From positions 62,001 through 126,000 of the forward strand of contig JAFCIZ010000004.1 of assembly GCA_017871115.1 (NCBI GenBank): 64,000 nucleotides of DNA. Direction: 5' to 3'. The position numbers were made by a program, and so were the translations under genes. Source of the stretch: Cunninghamella blakesleeana (lineage: Eukaryota > Mucoromycota > Mucoromycetes > Mucorales > Cunninghamellaceae). This document shows positions 27,675-40,334 of this stretch, piece after piece. Within the stretch, counting starts at the first letter, position 1; every line of letters begins with the position of its first letter. Under the pieces are notes generated by a model that did not search any database, was not told the origin of the DNA, and saw only the letters and a list, made by a program, of their open reading frames with translations.

Positions 27675-28243
27675 TTATATAGAAGGCTCGGTTAATTCTA
27701 AAAATTCTGATTGTTCTTGTTCAAATTGTTGTTGTTGATGCAGGATATAATGTTGACTAGCTGTTCCGACACGAGTGATAGCGGCAGTAATAGACCCATT
27801 TCGAGTGATTGCTTTTGCAGCAGCTTCGGATGATTTACGACGTTTTAAGTTGGTTTCGCTGAATAATTTATCATGTTTAAATGTTTTTTCAAAGAATAGA
27901 TCAGGATCTGTTAAGGTACCCAAAGCTCTTCTCATTTGTGTTGTAATTATATTTAACCCTACTTGATATGATGTGTTCATCCATCCAAAACCTATTTAAA
28001 AAAAATAAAAAATATGAATAAAATAGTTAATCTATTGATCCACTGTAGTACTATATATAAATATATTTACTTTTTTTTTATTTATTTTACTTTACCTTCT
28101 CTAGGAACATATTTAAAGTCAACACCAACATTTCCATATTCTACTTGAACTTGATGAGATAAACTTACAACATCATATTTTTCTGGCACAACCCCATTAA
28201 AGTCAACAAATGATTTTGTAATACTAAATTATATGAATTAAAA

Positions 28244-28291
<48 letters not shown>

Positions 28292-30673
28292 AAAAAAAAA
28301 AAAAAAAAAAATGAGTATACAGTTTATATACTTTATATTTTTAATTTTTTTATCTCTCTTTTTCTTTTTCTTTTTTTATATTTTTACACTTACGTATATA
28401 ACCATCTATAAGCCAATCTACGAGCTACATCCACTTTACCATAATTTTCAAAAGCACGCCAAGCCATGATCTGATGAGGAGCCCAACCAAAGGGGAAATC
28501 CCATTGACGATTAGGTCGATCCAAAGAAATAGTACCTCTTGATTCTTCTGTACCTGAAACCAACCCACCTTTAACTTCAAATTTTACCAATGCATCTGTC
28601 ATTCGTTCTACTTGTTCTGGACTAGCACATTTACACCACATAGCCCAATAGGAAGTCACAGTATCATAAGTACTTTGTTCACGTTTCACTGTATCATAAT
28701 CGTAATACAGCCCCTTTTCTTCATTCCATAAATATTGATCGATTCTTTCTTTTCTTCTTTGAGCGCGTAATTGCCAATCAACGGTATATTGTTTCACGTC
28801 ATTTTCATCCAATAAATCATTATCCAAAATTTCTTCAATTGCTTCAGCAATATCTATTTCATACTTATACAATAATGCATTTAAATCAATGGTGGCCAAG
28901 TTGGCACATTTTCGTTCAAAACGATAAGTGGTGTCATGGCCAGATTCACGTACTGCACGATCATGTAAAAAGTATTCATCCAATTCAGGTTCTAATATAG
29001 TACGATCGTTGTATTGCTTCATATATTCTTCTACCGATAAGCCTAATTTTTTAGCGTAGGGTTCAATAACATGGTCAAAATGAGAAGCTTCTGTTTCGGG
29101 AGGAATACCTAACCCAGCTGGACGGTAACGAGATAATTGTGTAAAAGGATCTAATCGTGGTGCACTCATCCATACAGTATGATATTCTTTGATAGCTGCT
29201 TGTAAAGATTTCCTTAGCCATTCTTTATTTTCAGTCTCTTGTTCAGGTGGTAGCCGCTCGTAGACACGTAACGCCATATCTGTTAAAAAGGGAGGCTGAG
29301 ATCTTGAAAGATAATAAGATCGATTGGCATTTAAAATTTTTCCATAATGCTTGATTTGATAAACAAAATTATCTACCATAGCTTTAGCCAAATCAATTTT
29401 TCCATCCACTAATAAACCCAAAGCAATAAAATAAGAATCCCATCCATACATTTCATTAAATCTTCCACCGGGAACCACAAAAGGAACACCACGTAATTGT
29501 ATTTTTTTAGGTTGGTGCTGTTTTTTCTTTTCACTCATATTATCAACATCAGCATCAGTACTATCATCATCGTCACTATTATTCACAATTATTTTTTCCA
29601 TAGCTAAAGCCAAAATACCAGGACGATCGTTAATAGACTTCACATATTCAGGGGTAATAAATTGAGGTAGACGCTCAACTTTTAAATGCAGATGTTGACG
29701 AGCTTCGGCCACTTGTTTATAATATTGATATATTTCTTCTTCATTCCAAGGGATATAAATTCTAGGATTATGATCAGCTTGACGATTTTTTGGATCGTTA
29801 CAAATAATTTCTAAACCTTCAGCATCAATTCGACGGGTTAATCCATCCCAAAAACTATGACGAATCATTCGTGATAAGCGATCAACAGGGTTTTCATTTA
29901 ATCTTGCCTCGTCCAATACTATATGTTTACGGCCATAGTCATCTGCTAAAGCTAATTCTTGTAATAAATTTGACAACATGTAAGTACCACGGATTTCTAT
30001 TTTACGATATCCTCCAGAATCAGCTGTTCCCACAGAAAAGGACTTTGGCCCAATATCATTTACTGTGATTTGAAAATCACCATCTGTATCTTCTTGTTCA
30101 ACCAAAATGCGCTGCGTTTCTTTGACATCAATTAAAAATTTTTGTGCCTTGCTTTTATCATCTATTATATAAAATTATATAATTATATGTTTCAAATAAT
30201 AATAAAAAAAAAACCATATGATTTTTTAATTTGACATGAATAAACAAATAATAATGACTCAATATTTTTTTTTTTTTTCCTTTTCTATTTTCCTCTTCTA
30301 TTTTTTCTTCTTCTGTTTATTCTCATTATTATTAATCTATTTATAAGTGTATTTTAACTTACCATGAGAAGCACGTCTTCTACGAGAAATATTATCTTTA
30401 TCCTTTTGTCCATTTCGAGCCTAATATGAATATGAATATGAATAAAATAAAATAAAGGAATGGAGTATGCGTTTAATTAGTCAGGAGAAAAAAAAATAAA
30501 AGATTGACAACTATTTCTATTTATATTTTTTTTAAAAATAGATTAATACATACGTTATAAGATTTTAAACGACTAACGGAGCTTCCAGAATTATAGCCAG
30601 TTGTATAATAAGTACCAGGAGGTGCATGTACATCAACATCATGATCTGTTGCAATATGAATAGTGGATTGCAT
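27675..30673 (-). CDS. NTH1: neutral trehalase (GH37)
   Basis: Cytosolic trehalase that hydrolyses trehalose to two glucose molecules during germination or stress recovery. Five exons, 30673-30554, 30420-30363, 30161-28394, 28223-28096 and 27991-27675, give 796 residues (yeast Nth1 has 751). The N-terminal regulatory region contains the basic PKA-type site RRRRASHDD spanning exons 2-3. It is followed by the calcium-binding loop [20 protein letters not shown] that distinguishes neutral from acid trehalases. The catalytic domain has the trehalase signature [15 protein letters not shown] (about 29425-29475) and the second signature [12 protein letters not shown] (about 28480-28515). The C-terminal exon adds a Gln-rich tail. 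An upstream ATG at 30912 could add a 5' exon but does not join in frame, so 30673 is chosen. Confidence 0.95.
28244..28286. repeat. (TA)n microsatellite in a trehalase intron
   Basis: About 20 TA units followed by a run of A in the intron between trehalase exons 3 and 4. Confidence 0.85.
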
Positions 30674-31277
30674 ATCTACAATATAATAGACTGAATAAAT
30701 ATAGTATGTAGATTTATAATAATAAAATAAAGAAAGGAGAATAAATAATACAAAAATAAAAAAAAATTGAAAAGAGAGAAAAGAAAGAGAAAATAGAAAA
30801 TTGAGAGAGAAAATAAAAATTTATAGAAATAGAAAAAAAAATTTGTAGAGTAAAGGAAATAAAAAAAAATTACATGCATAGTAAATTTCATTGGTTCACT
30901 GATTATTTTCATGCTTTTTAAGAGGTAACATTAAATACATCTAAATCACCTTTTATCTTCTTGCTTTTTCCCCTTTTCGTTTCTTATTTTAATAAAGTTA
31001 TAACCATACTTATTACTAATTCACATTGCCCTTATAATCATTTAATTATTCCTATACATAAGTATATATATATATATATATATACTTATGTATGGTATAA
31101 ATTTTTTTAGTTTCTTATTTTCAAATAGAAAATCATTATCTTCCTTTCGGTTTGTACTGATTATGGTTACTCCGAGTACCTTAATCTAATTGTTTGATAA
31201 TAAAAAAAACCCTTTGTATGTACGGGATTTAAAAAACGTATTTTATAATAAAATCAAAGTATTTATATATATGTATT

Positions 31278-31313
<36 letters not shown>

Positions 31314-32164
31314 CAATTTAATATTCTAAAAAAATATTTTGAGATCATCATTTTTTTTTTATCAATCCTGTTCACTTATCATATTTAGATGATTAAAATA
31401 AACTTTATTTGTTTATTTTATCGACTCTCTTATTTTCCTTTTTTTATACTTTTTTATAGCTAATCTAATTGAAAATAGATGTATATTATGACAACAATTT
31501 TTTCTTTTTTAATACCATTCGTTAAATAAATGAACTTGTTTATAAACAATCTTTTTCCCCTTCTTCTCCTGTCTTTTTCAGAGTTTCCCCGAAAAAAAAA
31601 AAAAAAAAAAAAAAAAACGTTCCTCGGAAAAGATTGTTCCAGCTTAATATATTTATTTATAATAACGTCTCTCTCTCTCTTTTTCTTTTTTTCTTTTTTT
31701 TTTTTCTGTGTGATAGTCGCAATTATAATTACTATAATATATTAAAAAGTGGCAAGTAGTTTCGGGGATTATAGGTAAAAAATGCATTTTTTTTTAATAT
31801 TAAAAGCAGTAATTAAAAAAAAGACTAAAATAAATATAACATTAATTCATTGTATAAATCAATGGGTAGATTGTTTTTAAAACTCCCTTTTACTTGCATG
31901 ATTATTTTTTAAAAAACAGGTGTCATATGGTCTCTAAAATGAAACAAATTGTGTTTATAAAACCCTTTTTTATAAATCAAAAGTCTTTTCAAAAATAAAA
32001 TAAATCATTTTATTATATTATAATATTAGTAATATTAAAAATTCATTTACAAAATAAATAAATAAATATATGTAATAATAACCATAAAATAAAGTAAGTA
32101 CTACGTTTTAGATTGATAGGTATAAATAATAAATTAAATAACATTCAATCATTATCAATTTTTT
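30674..32164. promoter_or_regulatory. trehalase upstream region, 1.5 kb
   Basis: This stretch lies upstream of trehalase (-) and downstream of the small His-rich gene (-). It contains a 40-base perfect palindrome at 31054-31093, CCCCT motifs (AGGGG in the trehalase sense, the yeast stress-element core) at 30970-30974 and 31557-31561, a run of 26 A at about 31592-31617, and (TA)n at 31279-31305. A five-base motif occurs by chance, so the stress-element reading is only a suggestion. Confidence 0.3.
31054..31093. repeat. 40-base perfect palindrome
   Basis: The arms read ATACATAAGTATATATATAT and its exact reverse complement with no spacer. The structure can extrude as a cruciform. It lies about 380 bases upstream of the trehalase start. 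Confidence 0.85.
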
Positions 32165-32434
32165 TTAAGCACCAGTATTAGTAGGATCATAACTGCTATG
32201 ATCACCTTTACCCATAGGATCTTTGTAATTACCAACAGTATCAGGCTTAGGACTAGCTCTCATAGGATCATGGAGGTATTTAGGTGAGATGTCCTTATTA
32301 GCTTCATTGTGGGAACAGTTAGGACCATGATGGTGTTTATCTTGGAGGTTTTCAGCAGCTTTTTTTCCATGATCTTCATGATGATGGAAATGAGGATGGG
32401 TTACTTTTTTGACAAATTCGTTAAATCCACTCAT
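32165..32434 (-). CDS. small hydrophilic His-rich protein, unknown function
   Basis: Single-exon ORF of 89 residues without any hydrophobic segment. The N-terminal half starts MSGFNEFVKKVTHPHFHHHE and is rich in His (HFHHHEDHG, KHHHGPNCSH), including a lone Cys between His residues. The C-terminal half repeats Asp-Pro-based units (HDPMRASPKPD, KDPMGKGDHSSYDPT). Codon use looks like that of the neighbouring genes and G+C rises clearly above flanking DNA, which supports real coding. It could be a metal-binding or stress-type disordered protein, but I do not recognise a family. Confidence 0.6.
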   Translation of the reverse strand: MSGFNEFVKKVTHPHFHHHEDHGKKAAENLQDKHHHGPNCSHNEANKDISPKYLHDPMRASPKPDTVGNYKDPMGKGDHSSYDPTNTGA

Positions 32435-33740
32435 ATTTTTCTTGACGCGTTTGTATAAAAAGAAGTTATGTATATGTAAATAAAAAATTATTTATAAAAT
32501 AAAAAACGATAAAGGTTAAAAAAAGGAAAAAAAAAAAAACAATTTATACATGTTTTTTGATACTCCGTCTGAAAAACGATTAGCCCTAAGACTCCGGCTC
32601 AAACCTTCTTTATAAATATATATATATTTATATATATATAAATAGATGTCTGAACATCTACTATTTTTCATTTTTAGTTATTTGTGGAGTTTTAATATTA
32701 ATAAAAATATTATTACATATCTTTATGTATATATATATATATTTAAAAAATGATACTGATGATAATGACTATATAACTCAAAAAAAAAAGTATTAAGTTA
32801 GGGGTATCACCGATAAAACGAATGTACTCGGTTAATGTTTTAATCGGATCCCGTCATTTGTTTATTTATTTGTCTCACCATACTTACCATTTTTTATTAA
32901 ATGGATCAAAAAATCTATATATCTCCGTTAACCCATTTATAAAATGACAACCATATGCTTTTTTATCAGTTTATGCATGGTTGCATTTAATATTCGCAAT
33001 GATTATAATTACAATAATCATAATAATAATCATAGTTTAATATCTACTTTTAATTTAATTTTATTTATTTTTTTTAAAAAAAAGATAGCTTTTTAATTAT
33101 TTTTATTTAAAATATTAAAAAAAGTCGATAAATAATGATAGGAAATAGAGAAAATTGAAAAAAGTAATAAGAGAAATGCAGAATAAAAAATAATATAAAA
33201 AATAGTATAATAGAATATAAAAAACAATGAAAAGAATCATAATATAAAATATATAGAGTGTGGGGATAATAAATAAAAATAACAGCGAGAAAAAATAATA
33301 AAAAAGCGTTCAAAAAATGAGTTAAAATTGAGTGCATGAAATAGGATCGTGAATATATATATATATATATAAATATATATTTGTGTGTGTATGTGTGTGT
33401 ATAACAGTATAAAAAAGAAAAAAACAGAAGAAAAACCCATAAAAAATAATACTAATCGTTACAATAGCATTTGTAATATCCAGCAAACTTAAAATAAGAA
33501 ACTAATAAAAAAGTAATAATCAAATATACAAGAATGTCTAAGCACTTCATTTCCCAATGTTTTTCTCTTTTCCCTGAACCTTTTTTTTCTATTTTCTTTT
33601 TTCAATTTTTTAATCATATTTTATATTTCCATTACTCATATTACGTGTTTTTTTTTTTTCTTTTTCTCTTTTTATCATCATCTTTTTTTATTTATATTAA
33701 TCATTTATTTATTCATTCATTCTTATCAATTTTGCTAACC
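32435..33740. other. intergenic, small His-rich gene to PWWP gene
   Basis: About 1.3 kb between two minus-strand genes. The first 170 bases upstream of the small gene contain less AT-rich patches (32562-32608, ACTCCGTCTG and ACTCCGGCTC) that may be its promoter. Positions 32790-32880 are another such patch. From 33060 onward the DNA is poly-A/poly-T-rich with (TA)n at 33354-33371 and (GT)n at 33380-33402. No gene is supported. Confidence 0.45.
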
Positions 33741-35083
33741 TTAAGTAGTTGAAGTTGATACTTTTTGTACACCATTATCCTTTACTTGTTCATTTGAATT
33801 AAGAAATATTTCTTTCCATTTACGCATCAATTTGTTACATCTGTCACGAAGATTATATTCTGTGTCATTGGTAAAATTATATCCACATCCTGCTTTGACT
33901 ACTTTTCCAATTTTAGTTTGCTATTGTTAAAAAAAAATAAAAGAAATAATAATAATAATAAATTAGTTCTCTTTTTACATTATATTCATCTCATAATTTA
34001 TTTTTCACTCTTACTACTATTATCATTTTACCTTTAACAATGTATACGTTATATAAGCTTCTTCAACGTCCTTTAAATGCTGTGATATCTTTGGATAATC
34101 TTCTTCAGGAATTTCACCCTATTATTATATTTTTTTTAAAAAAATGATACAAAGTATTTTATGGGTTATTTACTTAGCAACACACGTGTATATTTTCTCA
34201 CTCTCTCTTATACATATATACACAATATACATACATTCATATACCTTGCACACTAACCTTTTTTTTTTTTTTCTTTTCTTATTTTGAACTATATGTATAT
34301 ATGTATATTAACTTACATCCTTTTTTTCATATATCAATTTTTGTAAACGATGTCGGAGATGATACAATTTTTTATATTCGCGAGTTTCTTCAATTGGTAT
34401 ACCATCCTTTGCTGATCCGTCTTCAGATTTACGTGATGAGATAAGTGAAGCAGCTGTATGATCTTCTCCATTTGGAATATCTTCTTTTTCAGTTGACATG
34501 GATTTACGCTAAATAAAATGAAGAAAAACATGCATATATATAAATAAAAATAATATATCATTTTTATCACTTCTTTTCCTCTTTCCTTTTTTTAAAAAAT
34601 AATAATAATAATTCCCATAACCAACGCGCGTTATTTATACATACATACTCACGCATATATATATTAAACTTACTCTTTTCTTTTTATTATCTTCCTTATC
34701 CGTAATACCGCGCTTTTTATTTGCTGATGAAGTGTCCATATCATCTTGATCTGAAGTATCCATTGTAGTAGTAGTAGTAGTAGTAGTAGTAGCCTTAGTT
34801 GTTGTTGATTTTTTATTTGTCGCCGCTTTTGAATTTTTTTTCCCACCTTTAGCTGTTGTTGTTTTTCTTTTTTTTTCTAGAGGTGCTTCATTTTGTTCTT
34901 CTTCTTCGTCATTCTCTTCTTCCCTTTCATCATCATCTTCCAATGCACTTGGATCCAGAGCTTCACGTACTGCTAATTCTAAATCCTTTGTTTTAAATTT
35001 CCTTGCCTTTAAATCTTTTTCTACATTTGCTCTATTGAATGGTCGAATGGAATCAGGGCCGAAAAAACCACTAAATCATAATA

Positions 35084-35126
<43 letters not shown>

Positions 35127-35667
35127 TATACAATAAAGTAAGTAAAAAGAAATGATCCTGCATCTTTTACACATTTTTTCTATCATTATTTTCTATTATT
35201 TCCTATTATTGTTATTATTATCTTATAAATATAAAAGTTAAACTTACTAATCTCTTGATCCAAAAAAGAAAACTGTCCATACTGGCGACTTTGTTTTAGT
35301 TTTTTGTTTTAATACTTTAGCAGGTACTGTACGCTCATCTTCAATCTATATACAAATAGTAATAATAATAATAATAATAATATAATAGTAAGTAAATGAA
35401 GTCTCCATCGTAAGATGAATATGAGTATTTATATTTTTTCACATCATAAATAAATCCTTTTTTACTCTCATTTAATTTGTTTAATCAATCTTCACTTTTA
35501 TTTTTTTGTTATTTCATTTTCTTCCTTTTCTTGTTTTTAATCCTTATAATATTGCTATTATAAACATTTATTATTAGACTTACTTTTGCAGGCCACCAAG
35601 GGTATCCTTTTAGTTTAGCAAAGACAATTGTTCCAGGAGGATAAGCATTTTGTTCTTGTTGTCCCAT
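33741..35667 (-). CDS. PWWP-domain chromatin protein with LEDGF-type IBD-like C-terminus
   Basis: Likely nuclear reader of methylated histone H3K36 that recruits partners. Six exons, 35667-35584, 35345-35248, 35070-34674, 34508-34317, 34118-34032 and 33920-33741, give 345 residues. The PWWP domain opens the protein: PPGTIVFAKLKGYPWWPAKI, an aromatic strand VWTVFFFGSRDYGFFGPDSI, and the closing ANVEKDL helix. A Lys/Glu/Thr-rich disordered linker (residues about 110-220) contains polyThr and nuclear-localisation-like basic clusters. The C-terminal 110 residues form a helical bundle pattern (YHLRHRLQKLIYEKK, LKDVEEAYITYTLLKQTKIG, LRDRCNKLMRKWKEIF) like the LEDGF/HRP2 integrase-binding (TFIIS N-terminal-like) domain. 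It could be the functional counterpart of yeast Pdp3 or animal LEDGF/HDGF; orthology is inferred. Confidence 0.85.
35089..35124. repeat. (TA)n microsatellite in the PWWP gene intron
   Basis: About 17 TA units in the second intron of the PWWP gene. Confidence 0.85.
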
Positions 35668-36277
35668 TTTTGTTTGTTTGTTGTTTTGGTTTATTAAAAA
35701 TATTGATTTTATAAATTATAAAAGAGAGAAATGATTTGTATTATTATTATTTTTAAAATGAAAAAGAGAAAGGAAAAAGGGGGAGAATAGAAGGGGAAGT
35801 ACAGTAGGAGCTAAGATAAATAAATAATAATAAAAATAATAAAAAACAACGATATAAAGAAAAAAGAAAAAAAAATAGTGCTTAATAAAATAAAATGGTG
35901 AATTTTTTTTTTTTAATAGAATATTTACTATTTATCAATGACCCTCGCTAAGTATAAGTACAATAATGATTAAAAAACACTTTAGATAAAGAAAAACAAA
36001 ACAAAAGTAAATATAATGTAAAAAGAGAAAAAGAAAAAAGTGAAAGAAAAAGGAAAGAGAAACAACAAAAAAAAAATTCTTTGTGTGAATATAAAAAATT
36101 AGGGTCGGGGAATAAAAATAAATAGTAATAAAAAGAATGAATGGGATTGGCTGGCGAGATAGATAGTCTAAAATTGGCAATATCATTATAGTAATTTAAA
36201 GTTGTACCTTTTATTTATTTAATACTATTATTATTATCATTACTATTTATTATTTTTATATGTATAAAGTTAATATT
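35668..36277. other. intergenic, PWWP start to TDA10-like 3' end
   Basis: Read on the plus strand this is the PWWP gene's upstream side facing the end of no plus-strand gene, since the TDA10-like gene also runs on the minus strand and starts further right. A purine-rich A/G tract spans 35757-35880 (T/C-rich in the sense of the PWWP gene's neighbour). No ORF with domain content is seen. Confidence 0.45.
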
Positions 36278-37567
36278 TTATTGTCGTTTATAACGGTTAC
36301 TATATCTCATAATATTATTTAACCAAGTATCATGCCGTTGATATATTAACCATCCTAAAGTAAAAGTAGTTAATAAAAGTGTTGATCGTCTTAACCAATG
36401 ACTATTCTTATTCTTATTATTATTATTATAAAACGAAGGGCTATATGAATTTACTTTTTGATGGTCAAAAGAGGAGGAAGAAGAGGTTAAAGACAAACAT
36501 GGATGAATAAATTGTGCACTTAATACTTTTCTATCTTTATCTAATACTAATCGAAGATGTCTTGCTATCTGATTGCAACTATATCCACCATCTTGTCGAA
36601 TTAACCCTTCAAAACAATATGGTTGCCGTCTTGAAATATTTTTTTTTGCATTATCAATCTTTTCACTATCCTGCTGTTGCTGTTGCTGAAACCCAAAAAA
36701 TCCATATTCATTTAATTGAGGAAGATAAAGTTCATAAGCCGGCATATATGTATCTACAAATTGACGTACTTGGTCATCTGTTAATCCTTTGACATGACGG
36801 GTTTGTTGCATATGACGTTCTTGTTGTAGACGCCATTGATAAACTTGATCTAACTGTTGAGGAGATAAATGTAAAAATACATCAATCATTGGATAAATAC
36901 GTTTTTCATATTCCATTAAAAAATCATTCATAATAGCTAGATGAGTTAAAGTAAACGTCTTTTTTTTTTCCATAAAAAATAGAGATTGTTGATAGATTTG
37001 TTGTAACTGCTCAAGTGATAAAGATTTGAACCCCAAGGACCATCCTTCAAATAAAATAATATCAATAGGACCACGAACTTGTTGCCAGTCTTTTTTAGAA
37101 CATCGATCTCCTAATCCATCATAAAGTGACTTATCATAAACAGGTATCAAAGCCATATTATCTTCTTCTTTTTGTTTTGGTGATGATGAAGATATGGAGA
37201 GTAGCTCTTGAAATGTTTTTTGGGCCAAAGCTAAATCGTGAGAACCAAATTGGCCACGGTATTTTAATAAAGGATTATCTGGGTATCGTTTTGTTAAAGC
37301 TGCCTGTTCTTGTCGAGTTAAATATAAATCATCTAATGAGAAACTAACCACATTTAAATCATAAGGTGCTGATCGTAAAAGATGTACCAAAGTATGGCAT
37401 AATGTTGTTTTTCCACTACCTTGACACCCGGAAACACCTATGACCATGGGTTTCTTGGGTAACTGCTTTTTCTTTCTATCTTCTGTGTAAAGGTTATAAT
37501 GATTTGTAATAAACTCTAATGATTTTTCTGTTTGTGGCAACATAGCATAATTAGGTGGTTGGGTCAT
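36278..37567 (-). CDS. TDA10: Tda10/glycerate-3-kinase-like P-loop kinase with C-terminal membrane segment
   Basis: ATP-binding kinase of the Tda10/plant D-glycerate 3-kinase family (phosphoribulokinase/uridine kinase fold). It is a single exon of 429 residues. The Walker A motif is GVSGCQGSGKTT (residues about 44-55). The family blocks are FSLDDLYLTRQEQ, the substrate-loop KYRGQFGSHDLALA, PVYDKSLYDGLGDRC and the Walker-B-like IDIILFEGWSLGF, then FVDTYMPAYELYLP. Beyond the normal family end there is a 100-residue extension. It includes an Asn/Lys run and a hydrophobic segment (STLLLTTFTLGWLIYQ, residues about 395-410), suggesting tail anchoring. It is the only long intronless gene in the window. 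Confidence 0.88.
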   Translation of the reverse strand: MTQPPNYAMLPQTEKSLEFITNHYNLYTEDRKKKQLPKKPMVIGVSGCQGSGKTTLCHTLVHLLRSAPYDLNVVSFSLDDLYLTRQEQAALTKRYPDNPLLKYRGQFGSHDLALAQKTFQELLSISSSSPKQKEEDNMALIPVYDKSLYDGLGDRCSKKDWQQVRGPIDIILFEGWSLGFKSLSLEQLQQIYQQSLFFMEKKKTFTLTHLAIMNDFLMEYEKRIYPMIDVFLHLSPQQLDQVYQWRLQQERHMQQTRHVKGLTDDQVRQFVDTYMPAYELYLPQLNEYGFFGFQQQQQQDSEKIDNAKKNISRRQPYCFEGLIRQDGGYSCNQIARHLRLVLDKDRKVLSAQFIHPCLSLTSSSSSFDHQKVNSYSPSFYNNNNKNKNSHWLRRSTLLLTTFTLGWLIYQRHDTWLNNIMRYSNRYKRQ

Positions 37568-37937
37568 TCTATTTCTATATTAATTACTAAGTGAAAATTA
37601 GTGTTGTACCGTATTGAGTCTAATTAAATTATAAAATATAAAAATATCTAACACTGAAGTATAAAAGAAGAAAAATGAAAAAGAAAAAGAAAAAAAATTA
37701 AAGTGAAAACCTTAAATAAAAATTTAAAAGTTTTCGGGATTCTATTTTTCCCCCTCTCTTAAATAATCAATCCTAAAAAAACTATTACATATAAATAATA
37801 TATTTTATTAATCTAACATTTATTATACATTCCATTAAAAGTATATTATATAAATATATGTATATATGTATATGTATATGTATATTTATAATTACTTTTA
37901 TTCATTTTTTTTAAAAGAAAAATACAAGTAACATGAA
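37568..37937. other. intergenic, TDA10-like start to AAA gene end
   Basis: About 370 bases between tandem minus-strand genes. It is AT-rich, with a purine-rich tract at 37665-37700 near the TDA10-like start (promoter side) and repeated TATATG units at 37855-37885. Confidence 0.5.

Positions 37938-40334
<2,397 letters not shown>

Noticed and set aside
30876..30912. Possible extra first exon of trehalase (MKIISEPMKFTM)
   Set aside because: The donor after this piece and the acceptor before 30673 do not keep the reading frame, and trehalases normally begin near the chosen start.
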